DNA from: Adhaeribacter soli | Lineage (GTDB): Bacteria; Bacteroidota; Bacteroidia; Cytophagales; Hymenobacteraceae | Length of the DNA: 64,000 nt | NCBI RefSeq assembly: GCF_008727925.1 | Contig: NZ_VTWT01000007.1 | Location: 186,001 to 250,000 of the forward strand | Direction: 5' to 3' | Shown here: in pieces, positions 35,303-43,688 of the stretch | Layout of the letters: each line of letters starts with the position of its first letter | Numbering within the stretch: position 1 is the stretch's first letter | Made by a program: the position numbers and the translations under genes | The notes under the pieces: generated by a model | Told to the model about the DNA's origin: nothing | What the model saw: only the letters and a program-made list of their open reading frames with translations | The model's database searches: none

Positions 35303-36727
35303 ATGAAATACTGCTTCGCGGTCATAATTCCTTTGCTCATGCTCTTGTCGGTTTTCTCCTGCAAACCCGACGACGAAACCCTAACCCGCGATGCCGGCGC
35401 TAAACTCGAATTCTCTGCCGATACCATTTTCTTCGATACTGTTTTTGTCTCCACGGGCAGCGTAAGCAAACGCCTGAAGATCTATAACCGCCACAAAAAC
35501 GCCGTAAAGATCGACCAGATCAAACTCGAAAAGCTCGGCGCTTCCAATTACGACCTCATCATCGACGGCGAAGCAAAAGACATGGCTTCCGGTATTACTC
35601 TGCGCGGCGAAGACAGCTTGCTTATCCTGGTAAAGGTTCTCATCGATCCGAATAATTCCGCCACGCCTTTTATTGTGGAAGACAATATCGTTTTCCAGAC
35701 GAACGGCAACCTGCAAACCATTCCCTTACGCGCCTTCGGCCAGAACGCCAATGTTTTCCGCGACAAAGAAGTAAGCTGCAATACCATCTGGGAAGGTCCG
35801 AAAGCTTACGTGCTCTACGGTGATGTAATTGTGCCGGAAAATTGTGTGCTCACCATCCGGCCGGGTACGCGTATTTATGCACATGCCGGCGCCGGACTTT
35901 ATGTTTTCGGTACCCTGAAAGTGGAAGGGAACGCCTCTAAAAAAGTATTCTTCCAGAACGACCGCCGCGATTCGGTTTTCGCGCACGTGCCGGGGCAGTG
36001 GGTTGGTATCTTTTTCCTCGAAAAAAGCCGCAACAACAGCATTCAGTATGCCGAAATCAAAAATGCCACCTTTGGTTTAAGCATTCAGAACAAGGATGGG
36101 AACCGGGTTGAAGTTGAAAATACCGTTATTAAAAATATGTTTACCGCCGGCTTGCTGGGCGTAAGCGCCGACGTAAAAGTAACCAACACCCTGATCACGA
36201 ATTGCGGCCAGTATGCAGTGGCTGGCGTGGGCGGCGGCCGCTACGATTTTAACTACTGCACCATTGCCAATTACACCCCGGATTTTAAGCGCGATACCGA
36301 AAGCATGGCTTTTACCGATAGTGTGGTGCTGGATAATACCTTATTTATTCGGGATACCTATGTAACTATGCGAAACAGCATTCTTTGGAGCGGAAATCGC
36401 AATGGTAAACTGGAAAATGAGCTTCTCTTCCTGGCCCGCGCCGGATTGCAGAATATTTCCATCGAAAACAGCTTGCTGCAGACCAACCGGTACCAGAACG
36501 ATCCGAAGATCTTAGGCCATGGCAATATCCTGAACCAGGACCCGAAATTTACCCAACCCGGCGATAATTCCGTTCCGGAACGGAAGATAAATTACAGCCT
36601 CAAAAAGGATTCGCCGGCCATCGGCGCTGCTCAGGCGAACGGCGTAAGCATCGATCTTACTGGCGAACCGCGTCTGCAAGGCAGCAATCCGAACCCGGAT
36701 ATGGGCGCATACGAAAACAAAGACTAA
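35303..36727 (+). CDS. Right-handed parallel beta-helix lipoprotein
   Basis: The 474-residue protein has a lipobox LLSVFSCKPDD (Cys20). Residues 30-140 form an immunoglobulin-like domain common in Bacteroidota surface lipoproteins (FDTVFVSTGSVSKRLKIYN). From about 175 to 440 there are repeated beta-helix rungs (NNSIQYAEIKNATFGLSIQ, VEVENTVIKNMFTAGLLGV, VKVTNTLITNCGQYAVAGV). The C-terminus has the DPKF...LKKDSPAIGAA and DLTGEPRLQGSNPNPDMGAYE pattern often seen in choice-of-anchor or pectate-lyase-like proteins. It is probably surface-exposed and may bind or cut a polysaccharide, but no catalytic residues can be named. Confidence 0.85.
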   Translation: MKYCFAVIIPLLMLLSVFSCKPDDETLTRDAGAKLEFSADTIFFDTVFVSTGSVSKRLKIYNRHKNAVKIDQIKLEKLGASNYDLIIDGEAKDMASGITLRGEDSLLILVKVLIDPNNSATPFIVEDNIVFQTNGNLQTIPLRAFGQNANVFRDKEVSCNTIWEGPKAYVLYGDVIVPENCVLTIRPGTRIYAHAGAGLYVFGTLKVEGNASKKVFFQNDRRDSVFAHVPGQWVGIFFLEKSRNNSIQYAEIKNATFGLSIQNKDGNRVEVENTVIKNMFTAGLLGVSADVKVTNTLITNCGQYAVAGVGGGRYDFNYCTIANYTPDFKRDTESMAFTDSVVLDNTLFIRDTYVTMRNSILWSGNRNGKLENELLFLARAGLQNISIENSLLQTNRYQNDPKILGHGNILNQDPKFTQPGDNSVPERKINYSLKKDSPAIGAAQANGVSIDLTGEPRLQGSNPNPDMGAYENKD

Positions 36728-36743
36728 GCAAGCAGACAACGCT

Positions 36744-37166
36744 ATGATCTGGCACCAGAAAAGTATCCGTCTCCCGGCCGTGCCGCGCGGCTTCCATTTA
36801 ATCACCGACCTGCTGGAAGCCCAATTGCCCGAACTTGAAAAAATCGAAATTGGCCTGGCGCATATCTTTATTCAGCACACTTCCGCCAGCCTCACCATTT
36901 CCGAAAACGCCGACCCCGACGTGCGCCGCGATTTTGAAAGCCATTTTAACGTGCTGGCCCCGGAAAATGCTCCCTATTACCGCCACACCGCCGAAGGCCC
37001 CGACGACATGCCCGCCCACATCAAAGCCGCGCTTTTAGGCACCTCCGTAACCATTCCCATTACCAAAGGCCGTTTCAACTTGGGTACCTGGCAGGGCATT
37101 TATCTGTGCGAGCACCGCAACCACGGCGGCAAACGCACTGTGGTGGTAACGCTGCAGGGGCAGTGA
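36744..37166 (+). CDS. YjbQ/UPF0047 family protein
   Basis: The 140-residue protein has HIFIQHTSASLTISENADPDVRRDFESH with the conserved His, HTAEGPDDMPAHIKAAL and GTWQGIYLCEHRNHGGKR, all classic for the YjbQ family. Members show low thiamine-phosphate synthase activity in vitro, but their main role is uncertain. It starts 16 bp after the beta-helix gene, so the two are probably co-transcribed. Normal family length. Confidence 0.92.
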   Translation: MIWHQKSIRLPAVPRGFHLITDLLEAQLPELEKIEIGLAHIFIQHTSASLTISENADPDVRRDFESHFNVLAPENAPYYRHTAEGPDDMPAHIKAALLGTSVTIPITKGRFNLGTWQGIYLCEHRNHGGKRTVVVTLQGQ

Positions 37167-37180
37167 GCTGGAACAATCTT

Positions 37181-37222
37181 CCTGTCATCCTGAAAGGATC
37201 TTGTGCGTTCGTAGCAGAAAAC
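37181..37222. repeat. TGTCATCCTGAA repeat, upstream copy (direct repeat 1)
   Basis: 42 bases are identical to 37600-37641 in the same orientation, and similarity continues more loosely (AGTTAAAGGCTGG) up to the start of the GIY-YIG gene. Confidence 0.85.
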
Positions 37223-37251
37223 TGAAATGCTGCCAATCCAGTTAAAGGCTG

Positions 37252-37590
37252 GTGAAAGAACATCAATACTTCATTTATATAACCTGTAATCCGGGCAGAA
37301 CGGTGTTGTATGTAGGCGTTACCAACAATCTGGAGGTCCGGTTAGAAGAACACCGGCGCAATAAAGGAAAACCTGAAACATTTGCCGGCAGGTACTACTG
37401 CTATAAGCTGCTTTATTACGAACGGTTCAAATACATCAACTACACAATCAGCAGAGAAAAAGTGCTGAAGTTAATGAGCCGTCAGGATAAAGAAGCCCTT
37501 ATCAGAACTGAAACAATCCAAAGATGGAATTTCTCAATATCTATGGTTAGCCTTAATAGCGGTTGTGGTGAGCAAGTAGTTAATAAATAA
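37252..37590 (+). CDS. GIY-YIG domain nuclease-like protein bracketed by repeats
   Basis: The 112-residue protein has a GIY-YIG core (FIYITCNPG...TVLYVGVTNNLEVRLEEHRR, residues 7-37; the second motif is YVG), AGRYYCYKLLYYERF and REKVLKLMSRQDKEALI, typical of the small UPF0213-like single-domain GIY-YIG family. These are predicted DNA endonucleases or structure-specific nucleases. A GTG at 37252 is the start; no ATG is available. Direct copies of a 42-base repeat lie on both sides (37181 and 37600). The C-terminus after residue 95 (SISMVSLNSGCGEQ) looks degenerate compared with family members. Confidence 0.75.
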   Translation: MKEHQYFIYITCNPGRTVLYVGVTNNLEVRLEEHRRNKGKPETFAGRYYCYKLLYYERFKYINYTISREKVLKLMSRQDKEALIRTETIQRWNFSISMVSLNSGCGEQVVNK

Positions 37591-37599
37591 GCTCCCTTC

Positions 37600-37742
37600 C
37601 CTGTCATCCTGAAAGGATCTTGTGCGTTCGTAGCAGAAAACCGGAACGTTGGCAATGAAGTTAAAGGCTGGAGAACATACCCTTCGGGCTAACCTTTCTA
37701 CCAGCCGCCGACGAGGTTTTTCACTGGCGTTCAGAATGACAA
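37600..37742. repeat. TGTCATCCTGAA repeat, downstream copy (direct repeat 2), with inverse TTCAGAATGACA end
   Basis: It begins with CTGTCATCCTGAAAGGATCT and ends with GGCGTTCAGAATGACA, so the ends are imperfect inverted repeats (TGTCAT...ATGACA). The first 42 bases repeat 37181-37222. Confidence 0.8.
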
Positions 37743-37816
37743 AAAGGAATAAGGCAGCCTTAGAATAAAAGATCATTGCCAATAGAACACCCGGCCTGTC
37801 GCTACAAATAACCTGC

Positions 37817-39223
37817 TTACTTCTTCAACCGGTATAAACCTTCCGCGCCAGCCGGCTCATACCGGCCGAAAACTGTTGGCAGGCGGTAAACCAGCTTTGG
37901 CATAAGGCCTTCCTCATCGATGATAAATTCCGGCGGATCTTTGCTTATGTTTTCGTGAATGGAAAATACCGAATCGTAAGAATCTAGGTTGTTGAAATCC
38001 TGTTGCGCCAGTTTCCAGTTCAGGTATGGCGAAGCAGCGTAGTTGTAGGCGTAATACTGAAAATCAGGGCCTAAAACCAACAACTGTCCGTTCACGATCT
38101 TCTTGTATTTTTCGTCGGTTTTCAGTTGCAGTTCGCTGGTATCGATGTTCAGATAGCGTTCCATTTTTAAGGGCACAGCATAGCGCACGGCAATCAGCAA
38201 AGCAAGCAGCACCAGAAAGATTACTTCCGGGATCCACCAGCGGGCCGGCGGCCGGAACAGGTAGTAACTGTAATAAGCCAGTACCGGCAGGAAATAAATA
38301 AAGCTCAGTACCGAAATTTCCGGCGACGCCAGGACCATCACCACCGCTACCCAGAACCAGATGAATATGAGCTGCTGCATTTTCTGCTGAAAAACCAAAC
38401 CCTGGTTGGCGTTGGCCGCCATAAAAATTCCGGCCAGGATCAGGAGCACCGGCAGGGCCAGCAGTTTCAGTAGATCGGTTAACGGTAAAAGCAGGTTGAA
38501 ACTGAACAAGCCTTCGGCTGATAAATAAAATTCCTGAAAATTATCGAGAGCGCCGTTGTAAAGATAATACGTGCAGGCCACGGCAAACGGGAAAAAGAAA
38601 CCGGTAAGCAAGAGCAGGAAACTCCGGAAGGTATTGGAAGCAAAGAAAACCACCGCAAAATAAGCTACCACCAGGAAAAACGAAAGCGGCAGGTAACTCA
38701 GGGCAGCCAGCCCGATAAAGAATCCGGCTTTGAATAAGGTAGGGTTATTGGAGCCTTCCTTGGAAACAATTACGAGGTAACGGATAGAGAAAACCAGGAA
38801 CAACTGCCCCAGCAGGATCGGTGAAAGGGTATCGAATTCGAAGAAAAAACTGCCGCCCAGCATGTAAAATAGCGCCGGTAAATACGTTTTTTGCGGAAAT
38901 ACCTGCTGCCGGTTAAAAATAAAATTCATGTTCAGCGACTGGAACAAGAGCAAAAATGCCGCCACCAGCCGGTAAAGGAACAGCGAACGGCCATCCAGCA
39001 GATCGATGAGCCAGAACACCAGCGCCGAAAGCGGACCCGTGGTATCGAATACGTCGCGGTACATGGCGGCGCCGGCCTGCAAGCGTTCGCCCAGCACCAT
39101 AAACTTCAGCTCGGGCATGGTAATGGGCACCCCCATAAGCACCAGCGGCAGGTTAATGGCTATAAAAAGCAGCACCAGAAAAACGGGCCGGGTAACGAAC
39201 GTACTGTTAAAAAATCGGATCAC
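37817..39223 (-). CDS. Multi-pass membrane protein, function unknown (possibly GT-C-like)
   Basis: The 468-residue protein has about eleven hydrophobic helices. The first loop carries MPELKFMVLGERLQAGAAMYRDVFDTTGPLSAL, where YRDVFDTTGP resembles GT-C membrane transferases (compare VWDQ/KPP-type loops). A soluble C-terminal domain of about 90 residues (YAYNYAASPYLNWKLAQQDF) ends the protein. GTG at 39223 is the start, as there is no ATG nearby. It is divergent from rbfA, with 74 bp between. Family not assigned. Confidence 0.7.
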   Translation of the reverse strand: MIRFFNSTFVTRPVFLVLLFIAINLPLVLMGVPITMPELKFMVLGERLQAGAAMYRDVFDTTGPLSALVFWLIDLLDGRSLFLYRLVAAFLLLFQSLNMNFIFNRQQVFPQKTYLPALFYMLGGSFFFEFDTLSPILLGQLFLVFSIRYLVIVSKEGSNNPTLFKAGFFIGLAALSYLPLSFFLVVAYFAVVFFASNTFRSFLLLLTGFFFPFAVACTYYLYNGALDNFQEFYLSAEGLFSFNLLLPLTDLLKLLALPVLLILAGIFMAANANQGLVFQQKMQQLIFIWFWVAVVMVLASPEISVLSFIYFLPVLAYYSYYLFRPPARWWIPEVIFLVLLALLIAVRYAVPLKMERYLNIDTSELQLKTDEKYKKIVNGQLLVLGPDFQYYAYNYAASPYLNWKLAQQDFNNLDSYDSVFSIHENISKDPPEFIIDEEGLMPKLVYRLPTVFGRYEPAGAEGLYRLKK

Positions 39224-39281
39224 GGAAAAAAGGCGTGGGCCGGGGCCCGTTTATTCCCGTAAAATTGCCAAATTAATCCGA

Positions 39282-39289
39282 TATATTTG
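39282..39289 (+). promoter_or_regulatory. -7 box (TATATTTG) of rbfA
   Basis: An exact TAnnTTTG match ending eight bases before the ATG. The mRNA leader would be no longer than a few bases. Confidence 0.5.
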
Positions 39290-39297
39290 CAGTTCCT

Positions 39298-39738
39298 ATG
39301 GAAAGTAAAAGACAACAAAAATTCTCCCGCCTGCTTCAAAAAGAGCTCTCCGAAGTGTTTCAGCGCGATGTGGTGCACCTTTTTAACGGCGCTTACCTGA
39401 GCATTACCACGGTGCGCGTTTCTCCGGACCTTGGCGTGGCGAAAATATACCTGAGCATGCTGCTCGTTAAAAACCCTTCGGAAGTGTTGCGTACGGTGCG
39501 CGAAAACACCAAAGCGGTCCGCCATGCGCTGGCACAACGCATTAAAAACCAGGTGCGCGTAATTCCGGAGCTCATTTTCTTCCTCGACGACAGCGCCGAA
39601 TACGCCGCCAAAATGGATAAGATCATTTCCGACCTCGATATTCCGCCGGCCAATGAGAACGACGTAAACCGCGACGGCATTCCGGACAACGACTACACCC
39701 GTGGGGAGTCGGATGAGGATGAAGAAGAATTGAGATAG
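39298..39738 (+). CDS. rbfA: 30S ribosome-binding factor A
   Basis: The 146-residue KH-fold protein has MESKRQQKFSRLLQKELSEVFQ, TTVRVSPDLGVAKIYLSML and PELIFFLDDSAEYAAKMDKI, diagnostic of RbfA. It helps late 16S rRNA processing and maturation of the small subunit, notably in the cold. The C-terminal tail after about residue 115 is acidic (ESDEDEEELR), longer than in many homologues. The -7 box lies very close upstream. The downstream spacer (39739-40020) carries the G/C-rich inverted repeat. Confidence 0.93.
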   Translation: MESKRQQKFSRLLQKELSEVFQRDVVHLFNGAYLSITTVRVSPDLGVAKIYLSMLLVKNPSEVLRTVRENTKAVRHALAQRIKNQVRVIPELIFFLDDSAEYAAKMDKIISDLDIPPANENDVNRDGIPDNDYTRGESDEDEEELR

Positions 39739-39846
39739 TATTTGGTAGCAAGTATCAGGTATCAAGTATCAGGACTTTTTTCAGCAGGAAACATACCTGT
39801 CGCTGGCTATAATTACCGAATGGAATTCTAAAGGCTGCGAAGCAAA

Positions 39847-39942
39847 GTCCCCCTTTGGAGGGGGTAGGGGGAGGACTTCACGCATTCCCGGAAAGAATTC
39901 AATTAAAGTAAAACCCTACCCCAATCCCCTCCAAAGGGGGAC
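39847..39942. repeat. G/C-rich dispersed repeat, paired arms
   Basis: GTCCCCCTTTGGAGGGGGTA begins the left arm (39847-39876), and its inverse CCTCCAAAGGGGGAC ends the right arm (39914-39942). Each arm also contains its own short dyad. Confidence 0.85.
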
Positions 39943-40020
39943 ATCAAAATAAATACTCAATGGAATTACGTCTTGGATTCAGTTCTGATTTTTAATTCCT
40001 GATTTCTAATTAAAAGAAAG

Positions 40021-40833
40021 ATGCAATACGATCCGATAAAGCGGGTTTTAGGTAACGTTTTCAACCAGACGCCGGCCTTGCGCCGCCTTTTTTACAACAT
40101 GCTCGACCTGCTTTTGCTACGTACCTGGCACGTGCACAAAGAGCTGAAAGCCTGGGCGAAAGGCAAAGAAAATCAACCGGTGAAAATTCTGGACGCGGGT
40201 TCCGGCTACGGACAATACACCTACTTTATGAGCAGCATGTTCCCGAAAGCCGAAATTCTGGCCGTAGATGTAAAGGAAGAACAGATTGCCGACAGCAACC
40301 GCTTTTTCAAGGAAATCGGCCGTGGCGATCGCGTTCGCTTTGAAATTGCCGACCTCGTAAAATTCCAGAAGCCGAACAGCTTCGACCTGGCTTTATCGGT
40401 AGACGTGATGGAGCACATTCTGGAAGACGTAGAAGTGTTCAAAAACATTCATGCTTCGCTTAAACCAGGCGGCATGCTGTTGATCTCCACGCCATCGGAT
40501 CAGGGCGGCTCCGACGTACACGAAGGCGACGACAGTTCGTTTATTGAAGAACACGTGCGCGACGGCTACAACATCCAGGAAATTCAGGACAAGCTCCGCA
40601 CTGCCGGTTTCACCAAAATGGAAGCGCGTTATTCCTACGGCAAACCGGGTCAGGTATCGTGGCGCTTATCCATGAAATACCCGATCCAGATGCTGGGCAC
40701 TACCAAAGCGTTCTTTGCGCTGCTGCCGTTCTACTACGTCGTTACCTTCCCGATCAGCTACATCCTGAACTGGTTCGACGCCAATAAAAAGCACCCTACC
40801 GGAACCGGTTTGATCGTGAAAGCCTGGAAGTAA
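40021..40833 (+). CDS. Class I SAM-dependent methyltransferase
   Basis: The 270-residue protein has the SAM-binding motif I VKILDAGSGYGQYTY near residue 58, motif II-like ILAVDVKEEQIADS, and LALSVDVMEHILEDVEVF for motif IV. PGGMLLISTPS follows. The C-terminal half has a hydrophobic stretch (LPFYYVVTFPISYIL) that may anchor it to membranes. The substrate is unknown; Methyltransf_11/25-type enzymes of this shape methylate sugars, quinones or small metabolites. Its leader is an AATTCCTGATTTCTAATT-type repeat ending in A-rich sequence at the ATG. Confidence 0.83.
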   Translation: MQYDPIKRVLGNVFNQTPALRRLFYNMLDLLLLRTWHVHKELKAWAKGKENQPVKILDAGSGYGQYTYFMSSMFPKAEILAVDVKEEQIADSNRFFKEIGRGDRVRFEIADLVKFQKPNSFDLALSVDVMEHILEDVEVFKNIHASLKPGGMLLISTPSDQGGSDVHEGDDSSFIEEHVRDGYNIQEIQDKLRTAGFTKMEARYSYGKPGQVSWRLSMKYPIQMLGTTKAFFALLPFYYVVTFPISYILNWFDANKKHPTGTGLIVKAWK

Positions 40834-40879
40834 GACTTGGGTTTTTGGTGGTTTGGGATAGCGTTTTAAGAGAAGAATA

Positions 40880-41038
40880 ATGAGAAGAAAATCGGCTATT
40901 ATATTTTCAGTCATCATTCTGGTTTTATTTGGGGCCTTATTCCCATTTTTAGGAAAGGGTGGTTTGATTTTATTCGGAACACTTTCCTTTCTTATAATTT
41001 TGATTGTCTTAAGCAGTTCCAAACCTGCTAAATCATAA
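40880..41038 (+). CDS. Small two-helix membrane protein, 52 aa
   Basis: Translation from ATG 40880 gives MRRKSAIIFSVIILVLFGAL, then a GKGG turn, a second hydrophobic stretch near residues 29-44 (LILFGTLSFLII), and SSSKPAKS at the end. Basic N-terminus, two short helices and a normal stop at 41036-41038 make it a plausible small membrane protein. Its base composition is more AT-rich than its neighbours. No family is known to me. It lies 46 bp after the methyltransferase. Confidence 0.55.
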   Translation: MRRKSAIIFSVIILVLFGALFPFLGKGGLILFGTLSFLIILIVLSSSKPAKS

Positions 41039-41045
41039 TCTGTTT

Positions 41046-41122
41046 TGCCGTTGTTGGTGTTTTTACCAATAACTTAAGAGTGCAGGAGCTAAAAATTATT
41101 GGTGAAAACACCAATAACGGCA
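41046..41122. repeat. GCCGTTGTTGG inverted-repeat element, copy 1
   Basis: The left arm TGCCGTTGTTGGTGTTTTTA (41046-41072) is the inverse of 41096-41122 at 25 of 27 positions. The centre contains GTGCAGGAG. Copy 2 at 42290-42364 has the inverse centre. Confidence 0.8.
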
Positions 41123-41137
41123 GCAATTCTAAATTAG

Positions 41138-41249
41138 GCTGTCATGTTGAGCGATAGCGAAACAACTCGTTGGCGGGAGGAACTACTGCTACCTCCTGCT
41201 TTGCTGCTGAGAGCCGACAAGATCCTTCACTAACGTTCAGGATGACAGC
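41138..41249. repeat. TGTCAT...ATGACA element, MITE-like
   Basis: GCTGTCAT (41138-41145) and ATGACAGC (41242-41249) bound a 112-bp element whose right half (GACAAGATCCTTCACTAACG) is the inverse of the type seen at 37600. It contains no frame. Confidence 0.65.
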
Positions 41250-41330
41250 TTTTATCGAGATACTCTCTGGTGCTGACATTTAAGAACCAGAGTTTTTCAA
41301 CCATTTCAGAATACCATTTTTTAACCAATC

Positions 41331-42077
41331 ATGCGTAAAAAGCAGCCATACAACGAAGCAATCGAAAGCATTATAAACGCCGACATCGAAAATGACGGTT
41401 GCCACATGGTGCTGGTCGAAGCCGATGATTATTTGCCTGCTTATGCCTATACCATTGGTTTATTCCCGGCGTATCACCATCCGGAAATAATCTGTTTTGG
41501 TCTTGCTCCGGAAGTGCTGAGAGGCTTGCTCAAAGATGCGCTTCAGCTGGTAAAGCAAGGCAAGAAATTAATTCCCGGCTATCTGTTTCCGGAGTTCTTA
41601 AAAGGCTTTAATACCCAGTTCCTAAAAGTAAACCCGGAGTATTATGCCAGTTATTTCGGCCTGGCGCAACAGTATTATGGTTTCCGGAATTTCCCGGCGC
41701 TGCAACTGGTGTGGCCCGACAAGCAAAACCATTTTCCCTGGGAAAAAAGCTTCAACCCGGACTGGAAATTCCGGCAGCCGCTTTTAGACCGGAATACCGA
41801 CTTTAAGTTCCTGGAAGAGCGCGACGTACGGGCATTTACCACCCGGCAAGTGCTGGAAGGCCAGGCTATTTCGTACGTGTATCACAACAACGAGGGCGAC
41901 TGGCAATTCATGTCCGATTCCAAACCGAATGCAAAAGACGCCCGCATTGTTTGCCTCGAAGACATTACCCGCCTCGACCCTTCGGTAAACGATATTTATT
42001 TTTTACCGTTCGGCTGGTACGCCTGGCGCAACTCCCGGGAAGAAAAATGGACAACCGCAAAGCTCCCGGAAGAATAA
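41331..42077 (+). CDS. DUF4262 domain protein
   Basis: The 248-residue protein has the DUF4262 core: DGCHMVLVEADDYLPAYAYTIGLF (residues 22-45), HHPEIICFGL and YYGFRNFPALQLVWPD, then a C-terminal module with YVYHNNEGDWQFMSD and VCLEDITRLDPSVNDI, like DUF2185/immunity-type domains. Its function is not known. It is flanked by inverted copies of the GTTGTTGG element at 41046 and 42290, with a TGTCAT element just upstream, so its insertion history is of interest. Confidence 0.85.
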   Translation: MRKKQPYNEAIESIINADIENDGCHMVLVEADDYLPAYAYTIGLFPAYHHPEIICFGLAPEVLRGLLKDALQLVKQGKKLIPGYLFPEFLKGFNTQFLKVNPEYYASYFGLAQQYYGFRNFPALQLVWPDKQNHFPWEKSFNPDWKFRQPLLDRNTDFKFLEERDVRAFTTRQVLEGQAISYVYHNNEGDWQFMSDSKPNAKDARIVCLEDITRLDPSVNDIYFLPFGWYAWRNSREEKWTTAKLPEE

Positions 42078-42112
42078 GAATCAGTAACTGACGTTATGCA
42101 AGGAGGAGAAAA

Positions 42113-42215
42113 GTCCCCCTTTGGAGGGGGTAGGGGGAGGACAGGAGAATTATTTGATTTTTAAAGGAGATCAAATAAAGTAAAAATCCTCCCCCTACCC
42201 CCTCCAAAGGGGGAC
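42113..42215. repeat. G/C-rich dispersed repeat, paired arms with inner stem
   Basis: Left arm 42113-42142 and right arm 42187-42215 are inverse at 29 positions without a gap. Inside, TTATTTGAT and ATCAAATAA form a second stem, so the whole could fold as one long hairpin. Confidence 0.85.
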
Positions 42216-42289
42216 CTCAAAAAACTTGCGCTACGTCAGTCATATTTAGCCTAATAGAAATTAATTTGAAGTAAGTTTGCTGTTGTTTG

Positions 42290-42364
42290 TGCCGTTGTTG
42301 GTATTTTCACCAACAACATAACTCCTGCACTACAAGGTTGTTGGTGAAAACACCAACAACGGCA
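42290..42364. repeat. GCCGTTGTTGG inverted-repeat element, copy 2
   Basis: Arms 42290-42317 and 42337-42364 are inverse at 27 of 28 positions. The centre CTCCTGCAC is the inverse of the centre of copy 1. Confidence 0.8.
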
Positions 42365-42422
42365 AAAGGCGGCTTTGGATAGCATAGCCCATTAGCACAT
42401 TAAAAAATTAGCACATTAAAAA

Positions 42423-43646
42423 ATGAACGTTTCCTTTCTCATCGCAAAACGGTACTTCCGGTCGAAGAAAAAGCGGAACATCATCAGCATTATTTCCAAT
42501 ATTTCCATGATCGGGGTGGCCGTGGGAACCATGGCGCTTATTATTGTGCTGTCAGTTTTTAACGGCATCGAAGACCTGATCCGCTCGCTTTACGGCAGTT
42601 TCGACCCGGACCTGAAGATCACCGCCGTAGAAGGCAAAAGCTTCGAAGTTAATCCGCAATTTCTCGATTCCATAAAGGGCATAAGAGGCGTAGACCTGAT
42701 TTCCGAAACGGTAGAAGATAACGCCCTTTTGCGCTACCAGGACCGGCAGATGATCGTGAAACTGAAGGGCGTAAGCGATAATTATTTCCTGCAGAACAGC
42801 ATCGATTCGGCTTTAACCGAAGGCAGCGCTGAACTGAAACGCAAAGGCCTGCAATACGCTCTGCTGGGCCGCGGCGTGCAGATGCAGCTTTCCATTCGCA
42901 CCGATAATCCTTTCGTGGGTTTGCAGGTGCTTTACCCGAAGGCCAGTAAAAAGATCTCTCTGAACCCCGAAAACGCTTTCAACGAAAAAGGCATCATGCC
43001 CGGCGGCGTGTTCGCCATCGAGCGGCAGTACGACGACAATTACGTGTTCGTGCCCCTGGAATTTGCCCGCGATCTTTTCAACTACGGTACCAAGCGGAGT
43101 GCCTTGGAAGTAAAAGTAACCGAAGGCACCAATCCGGATAAAGTGAAACGGCAGTTAAAAAGACTGTTGGGCGAAAAATTCAACGTGCAGAATTCGGATG
43201 AACAGCATACCAGTTTGTTACGCGCCGTAAAAGTGGAGAAGCTATTCGTGTTCATTACGTTTGCTTTTATTTTGCTTATCGCCTCGCTCAATATTTTCTT
43301 CTCGCTTTCCATGCTGGTGATCGATAAGAAAAAAGACATTGCCATTCTGGCTTCCATGGGCGCGAGCGCCACAACCATCCGCAATATTTTCCTTTTTGAA
43401 GGGGCCATCGTAGCGTTTTCCGGTGCCGGGGCAGGCTTGTTTATCGGTATGGTTATCTGTTGGGCACAGCAAACTTTCGGCTTAATTTCCATGGGCATGA
43501 CCACTGCCGTAGTAGATTCTTACCCCGTAAAAATGCAGGCCCTCGATTTCATTTTCACCGGCCTGGCTATCATCGTCATTACCCTGCTGGTTTCCATTCG
43601 CCCCGCCCGCCGCGCGGCTGCCTTGCAGATCAAGGATAATTTATAA
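42423..43646 (+). CDS. LolC/LolE-type ABC transporter permease (FtsX family)
   Basis: The 407-residue protein has MNVSFLIAKRYFRSKKKRN and a first helix, SMIGVAVGTMALIIVLSVFNGIEDL, as in LolC/E. A large periplasmic loop (about residues 50-270) follows, then three helices with the FtsX signature DIAILASMGASATTIRNIFLFEGAIVA. LolC/E permeases extract lipoproteins from the inner membrane with the LolD ATPase, but no ATPase is in this window, so the actual partner is unknown. Two tandem ATTAGCACATTAAAAAAT words lead into its ATG. Confidence 0.88.
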   Translation: MNVSFLIAKRYFRSKKKRNIISIISNISMIGVAVGTMALIIVLSVFNGIEDLIRSLYGSFDPDLKITAVEGKSFEVNPQFLDSIKGIRGVDLISETVEDNALLRYQDRQMIVKLKGVSDNYFLQNSIDSALTEGSAELKRKGLQYALLGRGVQMQLSIRTDNPFVGLQVLYPKASKKISLNPENAFNEKGIMPGGVFAIERQYDDNYVFVPLEFARDLFNYGTKRSALEVKVTEGTNPDKVKRQLKRLLGEKFNVQNSDEQHTSLLRAVKVEKLFVFITFAFILLIASLNIFFSLSMLVIDKKKDIAILASMGASATTIRNIFLFEGAIVAFSGAGAGLFIGMVICWAQQTFGLISMGMTTAVVDSYPVKMQALDFIFTGLAIIVITLLVSIRPARRAAALQIKDNL

Positions 43647-43688
43647 TCGTTAATTTGGTGGCTTTTCGGATTTGCGGTTACAGGTGTT

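Noticed and set aside
37252-37590. GIY-YIG protein as a UvrC fragment or group I intron homing nuclease
   Set aside because: The domain order and length fit the single-domain UPF0213-like family; no intron structure or UvrC domains are present.
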